Below the pieces are notes generated by a model. It worked only from the letters and a program-made list of their open reading frames with translations, had not been told where the DNA came from and did no database searches. Below are positions 27,638 through 37,439 of a DNA stretch of 64,000 bases, one piece after another; the first letter of the stretch is position 1, and the number at the start of each line of letters is the position of its first letter. Source of the stretch: Hyphomonadaceae bacterium (GTDB lineage Bacteria; Pseudomonadota; Alphaproteobacteria; Caulobacterales; Aquidulcibacteraceae); NCBI GenBank assembly GCA_016791385.1, contig JAEUMR010000027.1, positions 124,001-188,000 of the forward strand. Reading direction: 5' to 3'. A program made the position numbers and the translations under genes.

Positions 27638-28581
27638 TGGTCCCGACGATCGAAGACGTGAGAGCCGCCGCTGAACGCATCAAAGGTATCGCCGTACGCA
27701 CGCCTCTGCTGCGGAACGACGCGCTCGATGCGGCGACGGGCGCCAAGGTCTTCGTCAAGGCGGAGTGCCTGCAGCGCGGCGGCGCCTTCAAGATGCGCGG
27801 CGCTGCGAACGCTATCGCAGCGCTTTCACCGGAGCAGCGCGCGCGCGGCGTAATCGCCTTCTCTTCGGGCAATCACGCCATCGCCGTTTCGACAGCCGCC
27901 AAGCTGTTCGGCATCGAAGCGACGATCGTGATGCCGTCCGACGCGCCGAAGATCAAACTGGAGACAACGCGGGGCAACGGCGCCGCCGTGATTACATATG
28001 ATCGTGTGCACGAGAGTCGCGAAGAAATCGGCGCGCGTCTCTCGGCGGATAAGGGCGCCGCGATGATCAAGCCGTTCGACGATCCCTTCGTGATCGCCGG
28101 GCAAGGCACGGCGGGACTTGAGATCGGCGAGGAGATTTCGCCGGATATCGTCTTCGTGCCGGCGAGCGGCGGCGGCTTAGCCGCTGGCGTGGCGCTGGCT
28201 TTGCCGCAGGCCCGCATTATCGCTGTCGAGCCGCACGGACACGACGATATTGCGCGCACGCTGGCGTCCGGCTCGATCCAGCGCAACGCGCCCGGCATCC
28301 GCTCCATCTGTGATGGCCTCCTGACCGAGCAGATGGGCGAGTTGCCCTACGCGATCGCCCGCGGGCGCTGGGAGCGTGCAGTCGCGGTTTCGGACGACGC
28401 GGTGCGGCGGGCGATGAAGTTCGCGTTCCGCCATCTGAAGATCGTGGTGGAGCCCTCCGGCGCGGCGTCGCTTGCGGCGCTGCTGGAAGGTGGTGTTGAC
28501 GTCGCAGGCAAGACTGTTGCGATCGTGGCCAGCGGCGGCAACGTAGACGTCGAGACGTTTACGGAAGCGTTGGCCGCTTAG
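27637..28581 (+). CDS. PLP-dependent threonine/serine dehydratase family enzyme
   Basis: The 314-residue fold-type II PLP enzyme resembles short threonine dehydratases and serine racemases. Lys52 in GGAFKMRGAAN is the Schiff-base lysine, SSGNHAIAVS is the phosphate-side loop, and VPASGGGLAAG is the tetraglycine loop. There is no C-terminal ACT domain, so it is not the isoleucine-regulated biosynthetic enzyme. It probably deaminates threonine or serine, or racemises serine. It follows hrpB directly, and its stop overlaps the stop of the convergent transglycosylase gene by 4 bases. Confidence 0.9.
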   Translation: MVPTIEDVRAAAERIKGIAVRTPLLRNDALDAATGAKVFVKAECLQRGGAFKMRGAANAIAALSPEQRARGVIAFSSGNHAIAVSTAAKLFGIEATIVMPSDAPKIKLETTRGNGAAVITYDRVHESREEIGARLSADKGAAMIKPFDDPFVIAGQGTAGLEIGEEISPDIVFVPASGGGLAAGVALALPQARIIAVEPHGHDDIARTLASGSIQRNAPGIRSICDGLLTEQMGELPYAIARGRWERAVAVSDDAVRRAMKFAFRHLKIVVEPSGAASLAALLEGGVDVAGKTVAIVASGGNVDVETFTEALAA

Positions 28582-30641
28582 AAGCGGCCCCGCTCCAGGT
28601 CGCGCTCCAGCTGAATCTCGACCGGCTGACCGGCGAGGCGATAACGGTAGACCTGCAAGTTCTCCATCACCCGCTGCACGTAATTGCGCGTCTCGCTGAA
28701 CGGGATCAGCTCGATCCAGTCAACCACATCGACCGAGCGCGAACGCGGATCGCCCCAATCGGAAATCCATGAGCGGGTGTTGTGCGAACCCGCGTTGTAC
28801 GACGCGATCGCCAGCACATAGGAGCCGCCGAATTCGTCCACGAGATCGGCGAGGTGGGCCGAGCCGAGGGTGACGTTGTAATCGGGGTCTGTCGTAAGCG
28901 CGGCGCGGCTGAAGCTCATGCCTTCGCGGCGCGCCTGCAGTTGGGCGGTCGATGGGATGAGCTGCATCAGCCCGCGTGCATTGGCGCTGGAGATCGCCGC
29001 CGGATCGAACTCGCTCTCCTGGCGGATGATGGCGTGGACCAGCGCCGGCTCGGGCCGGCCGCGCGCTTGCACCAGCGGGGGCAATTCTAGCGTCGGGTAG
29101 GCGGCGTTGGTGGCGACGACGTTGCGGAACAGCCCTGCCTTGGCGCTGCGTAGCGCGGTGCGATGATAGGATTGCTCGCGCGCCATCTGGGCGAGCAGCT
29201 CCAGTTCCATCGGATCGTCGAGCGTGTCGTCGAGATAGAAGGCGATCGATTCGAAATCCCGCTGGGCCCCGACTTCGGACATCAGCCGTAGCGCTCGCAC
29301 GAGTTCGCGGCTCTCGAAGCGAGCCCGCGCGTCGTTGCTGACGACGCCAGTGTCGGGCAGCGACAGAACCGCCGTGCGGTTGCCCCGCGTGGCGGCGAGT
29401 TGGCCGTAGAATGTGAAATTGAAGCGGGCGGCTTCGTTGAGCATCTGCTCGGCCTCGGCGCTGTTGCCGAGCGCGCCCTCCGCCCCGGCGCGCCAATAGA
29501 GCGCGCGAGAGAGGCTGACCGGCGAGGACACATTCTCGCTGAGATGGGCGAAATGGTCGCGCGCACGCTCCGGCTGATCGAGGAAGCGCAGCGACAGCCA
29601 GCCCGCCATCCACTCCGCATCGGCGAAGGCTTCCCCGCTGGTGAGTCCGTGATTGGAGACCAGATTGTAAGCCAAACGGTAGTTGCCGGCGCGCAGCGCC
29701 CGCGGCACGTAAAGCCGCTTTTCACGGAAGATGTCGTCGCGTGCGGCGAGCGGCGCCTGGCGGGCGTCGATCTCCGCCGCAATCTGCATCGCGTCAACGG
29801 GCTGATCCGTGCGGCGGCGGTACTGCGCCCGGTCATACAGGAAGCCGGGATTGTCGCGCCGCGAAGCCGGAACGGAATCCACTGCCGCCTGCAGGCCGCG
29901 ACGCTGGCGCGCCTGCAGCGCGATGCGCGCATTGGCGAGGAGGCGGTCAGCCGTGGAGACGCGCGGCAGCAGGCGTTGCGCTGCGCTGCGCTGCCCGCGC
30001 CACAACAACCCATCCACGCGCGCTGCGTAATCATCGGCGCTGAACACGGGGCCGAACTCGGCCAGGGCGCGATCTTCGGATTCTGTGGTCAGCGCGTCTT
30101 CGCGCCATGCGGCGCGCGCGATCTCGTTCGCTTCACTGCGCTGTCCCAAATTCTTCAAGGCGACCGCAAGTGCGATGCGTCCATCGCCAGTCGCGGGTCC
30201 GCCGTCCTGGCGCAGGAAGGCGACGCGCTCGGAAGCGGAAAGACGCGAATCGGAGATCGCCTGCTCGGCGCGGGTGCGCATGGTCGAGCGGCCGGGCCAT
30301 CCTTGCAGCTCGTTGAGGGCTTGGGCGATATCGTTGAAATAGAGCGGCGCTTCGGTTGAAATCGCCCAGCGCCATTGCAGCATGCGGCGCACCAGCGGAT
30401 CGGTGGCGTTGTCGCGCAATTGGGCAAGGCCGATCCAATCACCCGACTGCGCCGCGGCGAGGCCGTCGCGGAGCCGCATGCGTTCGCCGGCTGACGGCAG
30501 TGGCGGCGCGGGGGTGTAGGCGGCGGCCTCGGCGGCGGCTGGGCGCGGCCCTGGGGTCTGCTGGCCCGCGCTGGACGCGACCAGCGCCATGCTGGCGGCT
30601 GCCGCCGTCAATGCTATGCGGATCACCCTCCCAGCATCCAT
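28578..30641 (-). CDS. Soluble lytic murein transglycosylase
   Basis: This periplasmic enzyme cleaves the glycan strand of peptidoglycan with 1,6-anhydro ends. From ATG 30641, which follows GGAGGGGA, it has 687 residues: a signal, a long alpha-helical superhelix to about residue 500, then the Slt catalytic domain with the acid glutamate in AIIRQESEFDP, ARGLMQLIPSTA, and ASYNAGSHNT. The open frame extends 78 codons upstream but without a ribosome site or signal. It is divergent from dapA and overlaps the dehydratase gene by 4 bases at the tail. Confidence 0.93.
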   Translation of the reverse strand: MDAGRVIRIALTAAAASMALVASSAGQQTPGPRPAAAEAAAYTPAPPLPSAGERMRLRDGLAAAQSGDWIGLAQLRDNATDPLVRRMLQWRWAISTEAPLYFNDIAQALNELQGWPGRSTMRTRAEQAISDSRLSASERVAFLRQDGGPATGDGRIALAVALKNLGQRSEANEIARAAWREDALTTESEDRALAEFGPVFSADDYAARVDGLLWRGQRSAAQRLLPRVSTADRLLANARIALQARQRRGLQAAVDSVPASRRDNPGFLYDRAQYRRRTDQPVDAMQIAAEIDARQAPLAARDDIFREKRLYVPRALRAGNYRLAYNLVSNHGLTSGEAFADAEWMAGWLSLRFLDQPERARDHFAHLSENVSSPVSLSRALYWRAGAEGALGNSAEAEQMLNEAARFNFTFYGQLAATRGNRTAVLSLPDTGVVSNDARARFESRELVRALRLMSEVGAQRDFESIAFYLDDTLDDPMELELLAQMAREQSYHRTALRSAKAGLFRNVVATNAAYPTLELPPLVQARGRPEPALVHAIIRQESEFDPAAISSANARGLMQLIPSTAQLQARREGMSFSRAALTTDPDYNVTLGSAHLADLVDEFGGSYVLAIASYNAGSHNTRSWISDWGDPRSRSVDVVDWIELIPFSETRNYVQRVMENLQVYRYRLAGQPVEIQLERDLERGRF

Positions 30642-30716
30642 GCTTTCCCCTCCGGCCCGATACGAACCAAATGCGTTGCCCGCGTGCCTTGGCCGCGAGC
30701 CGCTATTTAACCTCAC

Positions 30717-30729
30717 GCCACAGTGTGGC
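30717..30729. promoter_or_regulatory. Palindrome in the slt-dapA divergent region
   Basis: GCCACA and TGTGGC flank a single central G, giving a perfect 13-base palindrome 36 bases before the dapA start. TTAACC and GGTTAA copies flank it at about 30707 and 30750. It has the look of an operator, but no regulator can be named. Confidence 0.3.
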
Positions 30730-30764
30730 AGGAATCGCGCCAACGCTACGGTTAAGACCTCCTC

Positions 30765-31640
30765 ATGAACATTCACGGCTCGATTCCCGCTCTGATAACA
30801 CCCTTCCGGAATGGAACGGTGGATGAACGGGCGTTCCAGGGGTTCGTCGAGCGCCAGATCGGAGAGGGTTCCCACGGTGTTGTCCCATGCGGAACGACCG
30901 GCGAAAGCGCGACGCTCTCATTCGATGAGCACGTCAGAGTGGTGGAGCTTTGCGTTGAAGCCGCCGCGCGGCGCGTGCCGGTGATTGCGGGGGCGGGCTC
31001 GAACAACACCGCGCATGCGATTGAATTGGCGAAGGCCGCCAAGCGCGTGGGCGCTGACGCCGTGCTGGTGGTCGCGCCCTATTACAACAAGCCCAGCCAG
31101 GACGGCTTGTTCGCCCACTTCAAGGCGATCAACGACGCTGTGGATATCCCCATCGTCGCCTACAACGTGCCCGGGCGGACGATCACAGATATCTCCGTCG
31201 AAACGATGGGCAGGATTGCGGCGCTTCCGAACATCGTTGGCGTGAAGGACGCGACTGGCGATCTTGGGCGCGTTGCGCGCCATCGCGCAGTGTGCGGTGA
31301 GAAGTTTGTGCAACTCTCCGGCGAGGACCCGAGCGCCGTCGGGTTCAATGCGCAAGGCGGCGTCGGCTGTATTTCGGTGACGGCCAATGTGGCGCCGAAA
31401 CTGTGCGCGCAAATCCAGGATGCGACGTTGCAGGGCGCCTATGACAGCGCACGCAAACTCGATGAGAAGGTCGCGCCGCTGCACAAGGCGCTCTTCATAG
31501 AGCCTTCGCCCGCGCCGGCGAAGTACGCCTGCTCATTGCTCGGCCTCTGCAGCGAGGAAGTGCGCCTGCCATTGCTGGTTTGCAGCGATGCCGCCAAGGC
31601 CCAGATTCGCACGGCCATGACCCATGCAGGGCTGATCTGA
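30765..31640 (+). CDS. dapA: 4-hydroxy-tetrahydrodipicolinate synthase
   Basis: DapA condenses pyruvate with aspartate semialdehyde on the way to lysine and meso-diaminopimelate. The 291-residue TIM barrel has [10 protein letters not shown] at residues 43-52, Tyr133 in VAYNVPGRT and the Schiff-base Lys161 in VGVKDATGD. All catalytic positions are present and the length is normal. No clear Shine-Dalgarno sequence precedes the ATG. smpB follows after 3 bases. Confidence 0.97.
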   Translation: MNIHGSIPALITPFRNGTVDERAFQGFVERQIGEGSHGVVPCGTTGESATLSFDEHVRVVELCVEAAARRVPVIAGAGSNNTAHAIELAKAAKRVGADAVLVVAPYYNKPSQDGLFAHFKAINDAVDIPIVAYNVPGRTITDISVETMGRIAALPNIVGVKDATGDLGRVARHRAVCGEKFVQLSGEDPSAVGFNAQGGVGCISVTANVAPKLCAQIQDATLQGAYDSARKLDEKVAPLHKALFIEPSPAPAKYACSLLGLCSEEVRLPLLVCSDAAKAQIRTAMTHAGLI

Positions 31641-31643
31641 GCC

Positions 31644-32117
31644 ATGGCGCCCAAGGCTGAGCCGAACCGCAAACTCGTGGCCGAGAACCGGCGTGCGCGC
31701 TTCGATTACATGATCGAAGACACGCTCGAAGCCGGCATTCAACTCGTCGGCACCGAGGTGAAGTCTCTACGCAGTGGGCGGGCAAACATCGCCGAAAGCT
31801 ATGCAAGCGCAGAACGCGGCGAACTCTGGCTGATCAATGCGACTATTCCCGAGTATCCCCCGGCGGGGCAATTCAACCACGAGCCGCGGCGGCCGCGAAA
31901 GCTGCTGGTCCGTTCGCGCGAATTGAAGAAGCTGATCGGCGCGGTCGAGCGTGATGGGCGCACGCTCGTGCCGCTCAAGCTCTATTTCAACGAGCGCGGC
32001 ATCGCCAAGATCGAGATTGCGCTCGCCACGGGCAAGAAAGCCCACGACAAACGCGCCGCAACCAAGGATCGCGACTGGAAGCGGCAACAATCGCGGTTGT
32101 TGAGGGATCGGGGCTGA
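31644..32117 (+). CDS. smpB: SsrA-binding protein SmpB
   Basis: SmpB binds tmRNA and rescues stalled ribosomes by trans-translation. The 157-residue product shows [60 protein letters not shown] and a basic tail with [19 protein letters not shown]. It is tightly linked to dapA and shares its final A with the ATG of the TPR lipoprotein gene. The tmRNA gene itself is not in this window. Confidence 0.97.
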   Translation: MAPKAEPNRKLVAENRRARFDYMIEDTLEAGIQLVGTEVKSLRSGRANIAESYASAERGELWLINATIPEYPPAGQFNHEPRRPRKLLVRSRELKKLIGAVERDGRTLVPLKLYFNERGIAKIEIALATGKKAHDKRAATKDRDWKRQQSRLLRDRG

Positions 32118-32947
32118 TGCGTTTCTTGGGCCTCCTTGCGCTATTCGCATTGGGCGCCTGCTCGCAGGCCGATCCGGCCGTCTATACCGAACAGCAATGG
32201 AGCGCGTGCCAAGCCGCGCTTGGCAACCAACAAGAACGTGCTCACGCGTGCGGTGAGGTGATCCTGTCGCCGAGCGTATCGCCCGAGCGGCGCGCTGAAG
32301 CGCTGATGACACGCGGCGTCCTGCGTTCACAGGCTGGCCAGCAAGCGCGCGCGATCGCCGATTTCGGCCGCGCGCTGCGGATCAATTCAGAGTTCGCCCG
32401 CGCCTATGTGGAGCGCGGTCTCGTGCATCACAATCGCGGCGCCTATGAGCAAGCCATCGCTGACTATGACGCCGCTCTGCGCCTTCAGCCCGGCATGACG
32501 CTGGCGGCAGAACGGCGTCAGCAATCGCTGAACGAGCGTGCGGAGACCCAGCTTTCGCAATTGGACGCCCTTTCGCAGGCGATCGAGCACAACCCGGACG
32601 ATGCAGCGCTCTGGAACAGCCGCTGCTGGGAGCGTGCGGTGCGCGGCGTCGAGTTGGACTTTGCGTTGTCCGACTGCGATCGGGCGCTGCTGCTCAATCC
32701 CAATGACGCCAACGCGCACGACAGCCGCGGGCTTGTCTATTTGAAGCGCGGCGACGCGCAGGCGGCGCTGGCGGACTACAGCGAAGCGGTGCGCCTTGCT
32801 CCAAATCAGCCGCACTTCCTTTATGGCCGCGGGGTTGCGCGTATCCGAGTGGGCATGGTTGCTGAGGGGCAAGCTGATCTGACGGCTGCGCAGCGCGCCG
32901 AGCCAAATCTAGGCAATCTCTACCGCAGCTACGGCATTGAGGCGTAG
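32117..32947 (+). CDS. TPR-repeat lipoprotein
   Basis: The 276-residue product has a short lipoprotein signal ending FALGAC (Cys15) and several tetratricopeptide repeats: AEALMTRGVLRSQAGQQARAIADFGRAL, then FARAYVERGLVHHNRGAYEQAIADYDAAL, then a pair near residues 195-255 with HDSRGLVYLKRGDAQAALADYSEAV cut short here to its core. Such proteins hold partner proteins in the periplasm. It is translationally joined to smpB, and its last 19 bases overlap the convergent udgB gene. Confidence 0.85.
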   Translation: MRFLGLLALFALGACSQADPAVYTEQQWSACQAALGNQQERAHACGEVILSPSVSPERRAEALMTRGVLRSQAGQQARAIADFGRALRINSEFARAYVERGLVHHNRGAYEQAIADYDAALRLQPGMTLAAERRQQSLNERAETQLSQLDALSQAIEHNPDDAALWNSRCWERAVRGVELDFALSDCDRALLLNPNDANAHDSRGLVYLKRGDAQAALADYSEAVRLAPNQPHFLYGRGVARIRVGMVAEGQADLTAAQRAEPNLGNLYRSYGIEA

Positions 32948-33582
32948 GCGAGCTCCTTCGCGCGCTGCATCACCGCTTCGAACATCTCCGCCGTCAAACG
33001 GCGCGTTTGCGTATTGTAGCGCGAGCAGTGGTAGCTGGAGACAAGCCAGCACCCGTTCGGCAATTGCACCTCAACCGCATGTCCAAACCGCGCCGCCGAG
33101 GGCTTCAGACCATGCGCACGCAACACGCTTTCGTGCGCGATCGAGCCCAACGCCATGATTGAGCGCAGCTGCGGCAGCCCTGCCACGCGCGCGGCGAGGA
33201 ACGGCCGGCAAGTGGCGATTTCGGCCGGCGTAGGTTTGTTTTCCGGCGGCGCGCAGCGCACGGCGTTGGTGATCATCGCGCCTTTCAGCGTGAAGCCGTC
33301 GTTCGGATCGGCGCGGTACTCCCCTTCCGCGAGGCCGAGTTTCTTCAGCGTGCCGTAGAGCAGTTCACCCGCGTAATCGCCGGTGAACGGCCGGCCCGTG
33401 CGGTTGGCGCCGGTGCGGCCCGGCGCGAGGCCAACAATGAGCAGGCGCGCCGCAGGGTCGCCGAACGAGGGCGCGGCGCCGTTGAACCATGACGGCTCAA
33501 GGCGTGCGTTCTGTTCCCGGTAGGCGACCAGCCGAGGACAGAGCGGGCAGTCCTTCGGCGCTTCGGGCGGGGCCGCGCTCAC
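32929..33582 (-). CDS. Uracil-DNA glycosylase, family 5 (UDGb type)
   Basis: The 217-residue enzyme removes uracil, and in this family also hypoxanthine or other deaminated bases, from DNA. Motif 1 is GLAPGRTGANRTGRPFTGD, where the position that is Asp or Asn in other families is not acidic, as expected for family 5. Motif 2 is SSYHCSRYNTQTRRL near residue 182. Four cysteines for an iron-sulfur cluster are likely those in CPLCPRL at the start plus NAVRCAPP and ATCRPFL. The start overlaps the stop of the NYN gene as ATGA, so the two are co-translated. Confidence 0.88.
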   Translation of the reverse strand: MSAAPPEAPKDCPLCPRLVAYREQNARLEPSWFNGAAPSFGDPAARLLIVGLAPGRTGANRTGRPFTGDYAGELLYGTLKKLGLAEGEYRADPNDGFTLKGAMITNAVRCAPPENKPTPAEIATCRPFLAARVAGLPQLRSIMALGSIAHESVLRAHGLKPSAARFGHAVEVQLPNGCWLVSSYHCSRYNTQTRRLTAEMFEAVMQRAKELAYASMP

Positions 33583-34172
33583 CGCTCTTCTTCGTCGGAA
33601 TAGTCGTGGCGCTGTTCGTTGCGCTCGCGTGGCGGCCGGCCAATGAGATTGGCCAGCTCGGTCAGATCCACGAAATTGTCGGCGGCGCGGCGGATGTCGT
33701 CAGAGGCCATGGGCGGGTTCGACTTGATGGTGGACACCACGCTCACGCGCACGCCCTTACGCTGCACCGCTTCGATCGCGGCGCGGAAATCGCCATCGCC
33801 AGAGAAGAGGAAGGCGTGATCAATGAACGAAGCCGCTTGCAGCAGATCGACCGTGAGTTCGACATCCATGTCGCCCTTGAAGCGGCGCCGTCCGTTGGCG
33901 TCGGTGTATTCCTTGGCCGGCTTCGTCACCAGCGTGTAGCCGTTATAGTCGAGCCAATCGACGAGGGGGCGGATCGGGGAAAAGTCCTGATCCTCGACCA
34001 GCGCTGTGTAATAATAGGCGCGCACCAGGCGACCGTGCTGCTTGAACTCTTCGAGCAGCTTTCGGTAGTCGATGTCGAAGGTGAGGCCCTTGGCGGCGGA
34101 ATAGAGGTTGGCGCCGTCGATGAAGATCGCGACGCGCTCGTCAGGATGAATGAGACGATCAAGCAAATTCAT
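33579..34172 (-). CDS. NYN-domain (LabA/DUF88-type) putative ribonuclease
   Basis: The 197-residue product has the NYN nuclease fold of the PIN-like superfamily. The acidic pocket is visible as Asp19 in AIFIDGANLY, Asp101 and Asp103 in FKGDMDVELTVD, and Asp126 and Asp128 in FSGDGDF. Relatives act on RNA; LabA is a clock-output protein in cyanobacteria. The C-terminal tail is charged (RERNEQRHDYSDEEE). It is divergent from folK and directly upstream of udgB in one operon. The substrate is unknown. Confidence 0.88.
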   Translation of the reverse strand: MNLLDRLIHPDERVAIFIDGANLYSAAKGLTFDIDYRKLLEEFKQHGRLVRAYYYTALVEDQDFSPIRPLVDWLDYNGYTLVTKPAKEYTDANGRRRFKGDMDVELTVDLLQAASFIDHAFLFSGDGDFRAAIEAVQRKGVRVSVVSTIKSNPPMASDDIRRAADNFVDLTELANLIGRPPRERNEQRHDYSDEEER

Positions 34173-34221
34173 GAAGCATGTCCGTAATGCGCGTTTCGAG
34201 CGCGTGGTCTGATTCCGCTAT

Positions 34222-34737
34222 ATGAACCAGATCGCCTCCATCGCCATGGGAACCAACATGGCCTATCGCGGCGTCAGCGGCGGCGCGCTGTTGTCGCAGG
34301 CCTTGTCCGCGATCGAGCAGGCCGGCGTCGCCGTCACGGCGAGGTCGAGTGTCTGGCAGACGGCGGCGTGGCCGCCGGGCGCGGACCAGGCTGACTATTA
34401 CAACGCGGTGATCACGGCCGAGGCGGGTGCGCACACGCCCCGTTCGCTCTATGACCTGCTGCGAGGGATCGAGATCGACTTTGGCCGCGAGCGGCGCGAG
34501 CGCTGGGCCTCCCGCACCCTCGATCTCGATCTAGTCGCTATGGGTGACTTGGCAGGCGTCTTTGACGGTATCGAATTGCCGCACCCGCGCATGCAGGAGC
34601 GGGCGTTCGTCCTGGCGCCCTTGGCTGAGGTCGACCCGGGCTGGCGCCATCCCTTGTTGGGGCGCACCGCCGCCCAGTTGCTGCCGGATCTACCGCAAGA
34701 GCAGGGATACCGGCCCATCGAGCGCGGTTGGGGCTGA
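34222..34737 (+). CDS. folK: 2-amino-4-hydroxy-6-hydroxymethyldihydropteridine pyrophosphokinase
   Basis: FolK transfers pyrophosphate to the pterin precursor of folate. The 171-residue product has the N-terminal SIAMGTNMA, the signature region RERWASRTLDLDLVAMGD and HPRMQERAFVLAPLAEV, which hold the magnesium and ATP residues. The rest of the folate pathway is not nearby. It precedes rpoZ by 109 bases, a gap containing two TTCGCATTGCG-like repeats and a TTGACC box without a clear -10. Confidence 0.92.
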   Translation: MNQIASIAMGTNMAYRGVSGGALLSQALSAIEQAGVAVTARSSVWQTAAWPPGADQADYYNAVITAEAGAHTPRSLYDLLRGIEIDFGRERRERWASRTLDLDLVAMGDLAGVFDGIELPHPRMQERAFVLAPLAEVDPGWRHPLLGRTAAQLLPDLPQEQGYRPIERGWG

Positions 34738-34846
34738 GCGGCAGGCCTTCTTTTCGCATTTGCGGTGTTCCTTCGCATTGCGAAAGGGCGCGCGAACCCC
34801 TAGTTTGACCGATCACACCCTTTCCACTGAGCGTTGAGGAAGCACT

Positions 34847-35197
34847 TTGGCTCGCGTCACCGTTGAAGATTGCGTCGATAAGGTACCCAACCGGTTCTCG
34901 CTGGTTCTGCTGGCTGCGCACCGCGCCCGCAGCATTTCCTCGGGCGCCGAGCCGCTGGTCGACCGTGATCGGGATAAAGACCCGGTCGTGGCGCTGCGCG
35001 AGATCGCCGATTCCGCCGTCACCCCGGAGGAACTGCGCGACAGCTTCGTGATGTTGTTCCAGGACGTTCAGCCGGCCACGCAGGCCGAGGACGAGCAAGA
35101 CCGCCTCGCCCTCGCCGCTCCGGTAGAGACCAGCGAAGAGGACGTGTTGCGCGCGCTCCAGCAGGAAGCCGAAGCTCAGCGCGACGAACGGTACTAA
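34847..35197 (+). CDS. rpoZ: DNA-directed RNA polymerase subunit omega
   Basis: Omega helps fold the beta-prime subunit and, in proteobacteria, forms a ppGpp site. The 116-residue product begins [29 protein letters not shown] and continues with [13 protein letters not shown], the family pattern. It uses a TTG start at 34847 behind a TGAGGA site. rsh, the ppGpp synthetase/hydrolase gene, follows after 4 bases, the usual rpoZ-spoT pairing. Confidence 0.96.
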   Translation: MARVTVEDCVDKVPNRFSLVLLAAHRARSISSGAEPLVDRDRDKDPVVALREIADSAVTPEELRDSFVMLFQDVQPATQAEDEQDRLALAAPVETSEEDVLRALQQEAEAQRDERY

Positions 35198-35201
35198 ACT
35201 C

Positions 35202-37439
35202 ATGTCCGGCGGTGACGGAGTCGCCGCCCAAGTCCCCGCCGGCCCCAAGAAGGCCGGCGCGGGAGACACGCCGCCGCGCTACTTGCGCCAGTTCGAACTG
35301 GTCGAGCGCGTCCGCGAATACGATCCGTCTGTCGATGAGAGCCTGATCAACCGCGCGTACGTGTACGCGACGGTGAAGCACGGCAGCCAGAAGCGCCATT
35401 CGGGCGACCCGTATTTCGCCCATCCGATCCAGGTCGCAGGCATCCTGACAGAGTACAAGCTCGATGCAGCGACCATCGTCGCGGGCCTCCTGCACGACAC
35501 GATCGAAGACACCGAAGCGACGCGCGAGGAGATCGAACAGATGTTCGGCGACCAGGTCGCCGATCTGGTCGAAGGCGTCACCAAGCTCTCCAAGCTCGAA
35601 ATACAGTCCGAGGAGAACAAGCAGGCGCAGAACCTGCAGAAATTCATCCTCGCCATGTCGCGTGACGTGCGCGTGCTGATCGTTAAGCTGGCCGACCGCC
35701 TGCACAACATGCGCACGCTCAAATTCGTGCCATCGAAGGATAAGCGCCGCCGCATCGCGACCGAGACGCTTGAAATCTACGGCCCGTTGGCGCGCCGCAT
35801 TGGCATGGAGAAAATGGCGCGGGAGCTGGAAAACCTCGCCTTCCACGAAGCGTTCCCGGATGCCGAAAGCGCGATCCATGCGCGCCTAGAGCAGTTGCGC
35901 CAGGAGAAAGGCGCTAACGTCGCCATCATCATCCAGACCATCATGGAAGTGTTCGAGTTCGCCGGCATCGAGGCGCGCGTGTTCGGGCGCGAGAAGCAGC
36001 CGTATTCGATCTGGCGCAAACTGCAGCGCAAGAGCGTCGAGTTCTCCGACCTCGCTGACGTCTATGCGTTCCGCGTGATCGTGCAGAACCCCGACGATTG
36101 CTATCGCGCGCTTGGCCTCATCCACCAGACGTGGCGCTGCGTGCCCGATCAGGTGGAAGACTACATCTCCAATCCCAAGCCCAACGGCTACCGGTCGATC
36201 CACACCATCGTAATCGGTCCTGGAAACGTGCGCGTCGAAATCCAGATACGCACCGAGGAGATGGATCAGATCGCCGAAAACGGCGTCGCCGCACACTGGC
36301 GCTACAAGAACGAATCCTACGGGTTCGACGAAGAGCTGGCGGCTTCCGCAGGTCTCGACGCGCGCGAGGCGACGCGCTCGCTGCTAGAAATCGCCGAGCA
36401 CGGTGGCGACGCCAACGAATTCCTCGAGCACGCCAAGCTCGAAATGTATCAGGATCACGTTTTCGCCTTCACGCCGAAGGGAACGCTGATCGCGCTGCCG
36501 CAAGGCGCGACGCCGCTCGATTTTGCCTATGCCGTGCACTCTGACATCGGCGACCGCTGCATTGGGGCCAAGATCAATGGCGACGAACGTCCGTTGCGCA
36601 GCGCGCTGCGCAACGGCGATGTTGTCGAAGTTATTATCGGCGACAAAGTCGCGCCGGTTCCGGGCTACGAGCAACTGACCAAGACGGGACGCGCCAAGTC
36701 CGCGCAGCGCAGATTGGAGCGCCAAGCCAAGCGCGAGGAATTTCTCCGTCTCGGCCGCGAATTGGTGAGTCACGCGCTCCACCGCTATGGCCACGAACTC
36801 GCCGATACGGTGTTGTTGCAGGCCGCGGAGCGCCTCGGTCGCAACAGCGAAGAGGAATTGTTCGTCGCGGTCGGTGAAGGCGCGATCAAAGCCAATGCGG
36901 TGGCGATCGCCGCCTTTCCAGGACTCGAAGAAAAGGTGCGGCGCGAAGAAGGCCGCAAGCCGATGGAGCGCGAAAAGGCAAAGCTTTACGTCCGCGGCGG
37001 CGATCTGACGCCGGGCGTGGCGCTCCACTTCGCCAATTGTTGCTCGCCGATCCCGGGCGACCGGATCATCGGCGTGCAAATTCCGGGCAAAGGCGTCGTC
37101 ATCCACACTATCGACTGCGATCAGCTGGCGGCGCTGGAGGACGACGAAAGCATCACCTGGGTCGATCTTGCCTGGACCACCACGGCGCTGAAGCGCACGC
37201 TTGCTGCGAGCCGCATCATCGCCACGGTCGAAAACAAGCGCGGCGTCTTGGCCGAGCTATGCCGCATCATTGCCGAGAACGAGGGCGACATCATCAATCT
37301 GCGCCTCGTCAATCGCACGACCGATTTCTTCGACATGGTGTTCGACATAGAAGTCGCCGATGCGCGCCACCTCACCAATATCGTCGCCGCCATGCGCACC
37401 AGCAAAGCGGTCAAAGAGGTTGAGCGGGTGAAGGGCTGA
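35202..37439 (+). CDS. rsh: Bifunctional (p)ppGpp synthetase/hydrolase (Rsh, RelA/SpoT)
   Basis: This 745-residue enzyme makes and degrades the stringent alarmone. The HD hydrolase domain is intact (HPIQVAGIL and HDTIEDTE at residues 98-105). The synthetase domain has [14 protein letters not shown] and [12 protein letters not shown] and the final [25 protein letters not shown] domain (about 413-475, [29 protein letters not shown]) and a C-terminal ACT domain (about 665-745) follow. Both active sites look functional, as expected for the single alphaproteobacterial Rsh. The pyrE start overlaps its stop (TGATG). Confidence 0.96.
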   Translation: MSGGDGVAAQVPAGPKKAGAGDTPPRYLRQFELVERVREYDPSVDESLINRAYVYATVKHGSQKRHSGDPYFAHPIQVAGILTEYKLDAATIVAGLLHDTIEDTEATREEIEQMFGDQVADLVEGVTKLSKLEIQSEENKQAQNLQKFILAMSRDVRVLIVKLADRLHNMRTLKFVPSKDKRRRIATETLEIYGPLARRIGMEKMARELENLAFHEAFPDAESAIHARLEQLRQEKGANVAIIIQTIMEVFEFAGIEARVFGREKQPYSIWRKLQRKSVEFSDLADVYAFRVIVQNPDDCYRALGLIHQTWRCVPDQVEDYISNPKPNGYRSIHTIVIGPGNVRVEIQIRTEEMDQIAENGVAAHWRYKNESYGFDEELAASAGLDAREATRSLLEIAEHGGDANEFLEHAKLEMYQDHVFAFTPKGTLIALPQGATPLDFAYAVHSDIGDRCIGAKINGDERPLRSALRNGDVVEVIIGDKVAPVPGYEQLTKTGRAKSAQRRLERQAKREEFLRLGRELVSHALHRYGHELADTVLLQAAERLGRNSEEELFVAVGEGAIKANAVAIAAFPGLEEKVRREEGRKPMEREKAKLYVRGGDLTPGVALHFANCCSPIPGDRIIGVQIPGKGVVIHTIDCDQLAALEDDESITWVDLAWTTTALKRTLAASRIIATVENKRGVLAELCRIIAENEGDIINLRLVNRTTDFFDMVFDIEVADARHLTNIVAAMRTSKAVKEVERVKG

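Noticed and set aside
29977-29994. TGCGC pentamer repeated three times inside the transglycosylase gene
   Set aside because: Three copies are too few to call a phase-variation tract; it fits codon use in an Ala/Gln/Arg-rich region.
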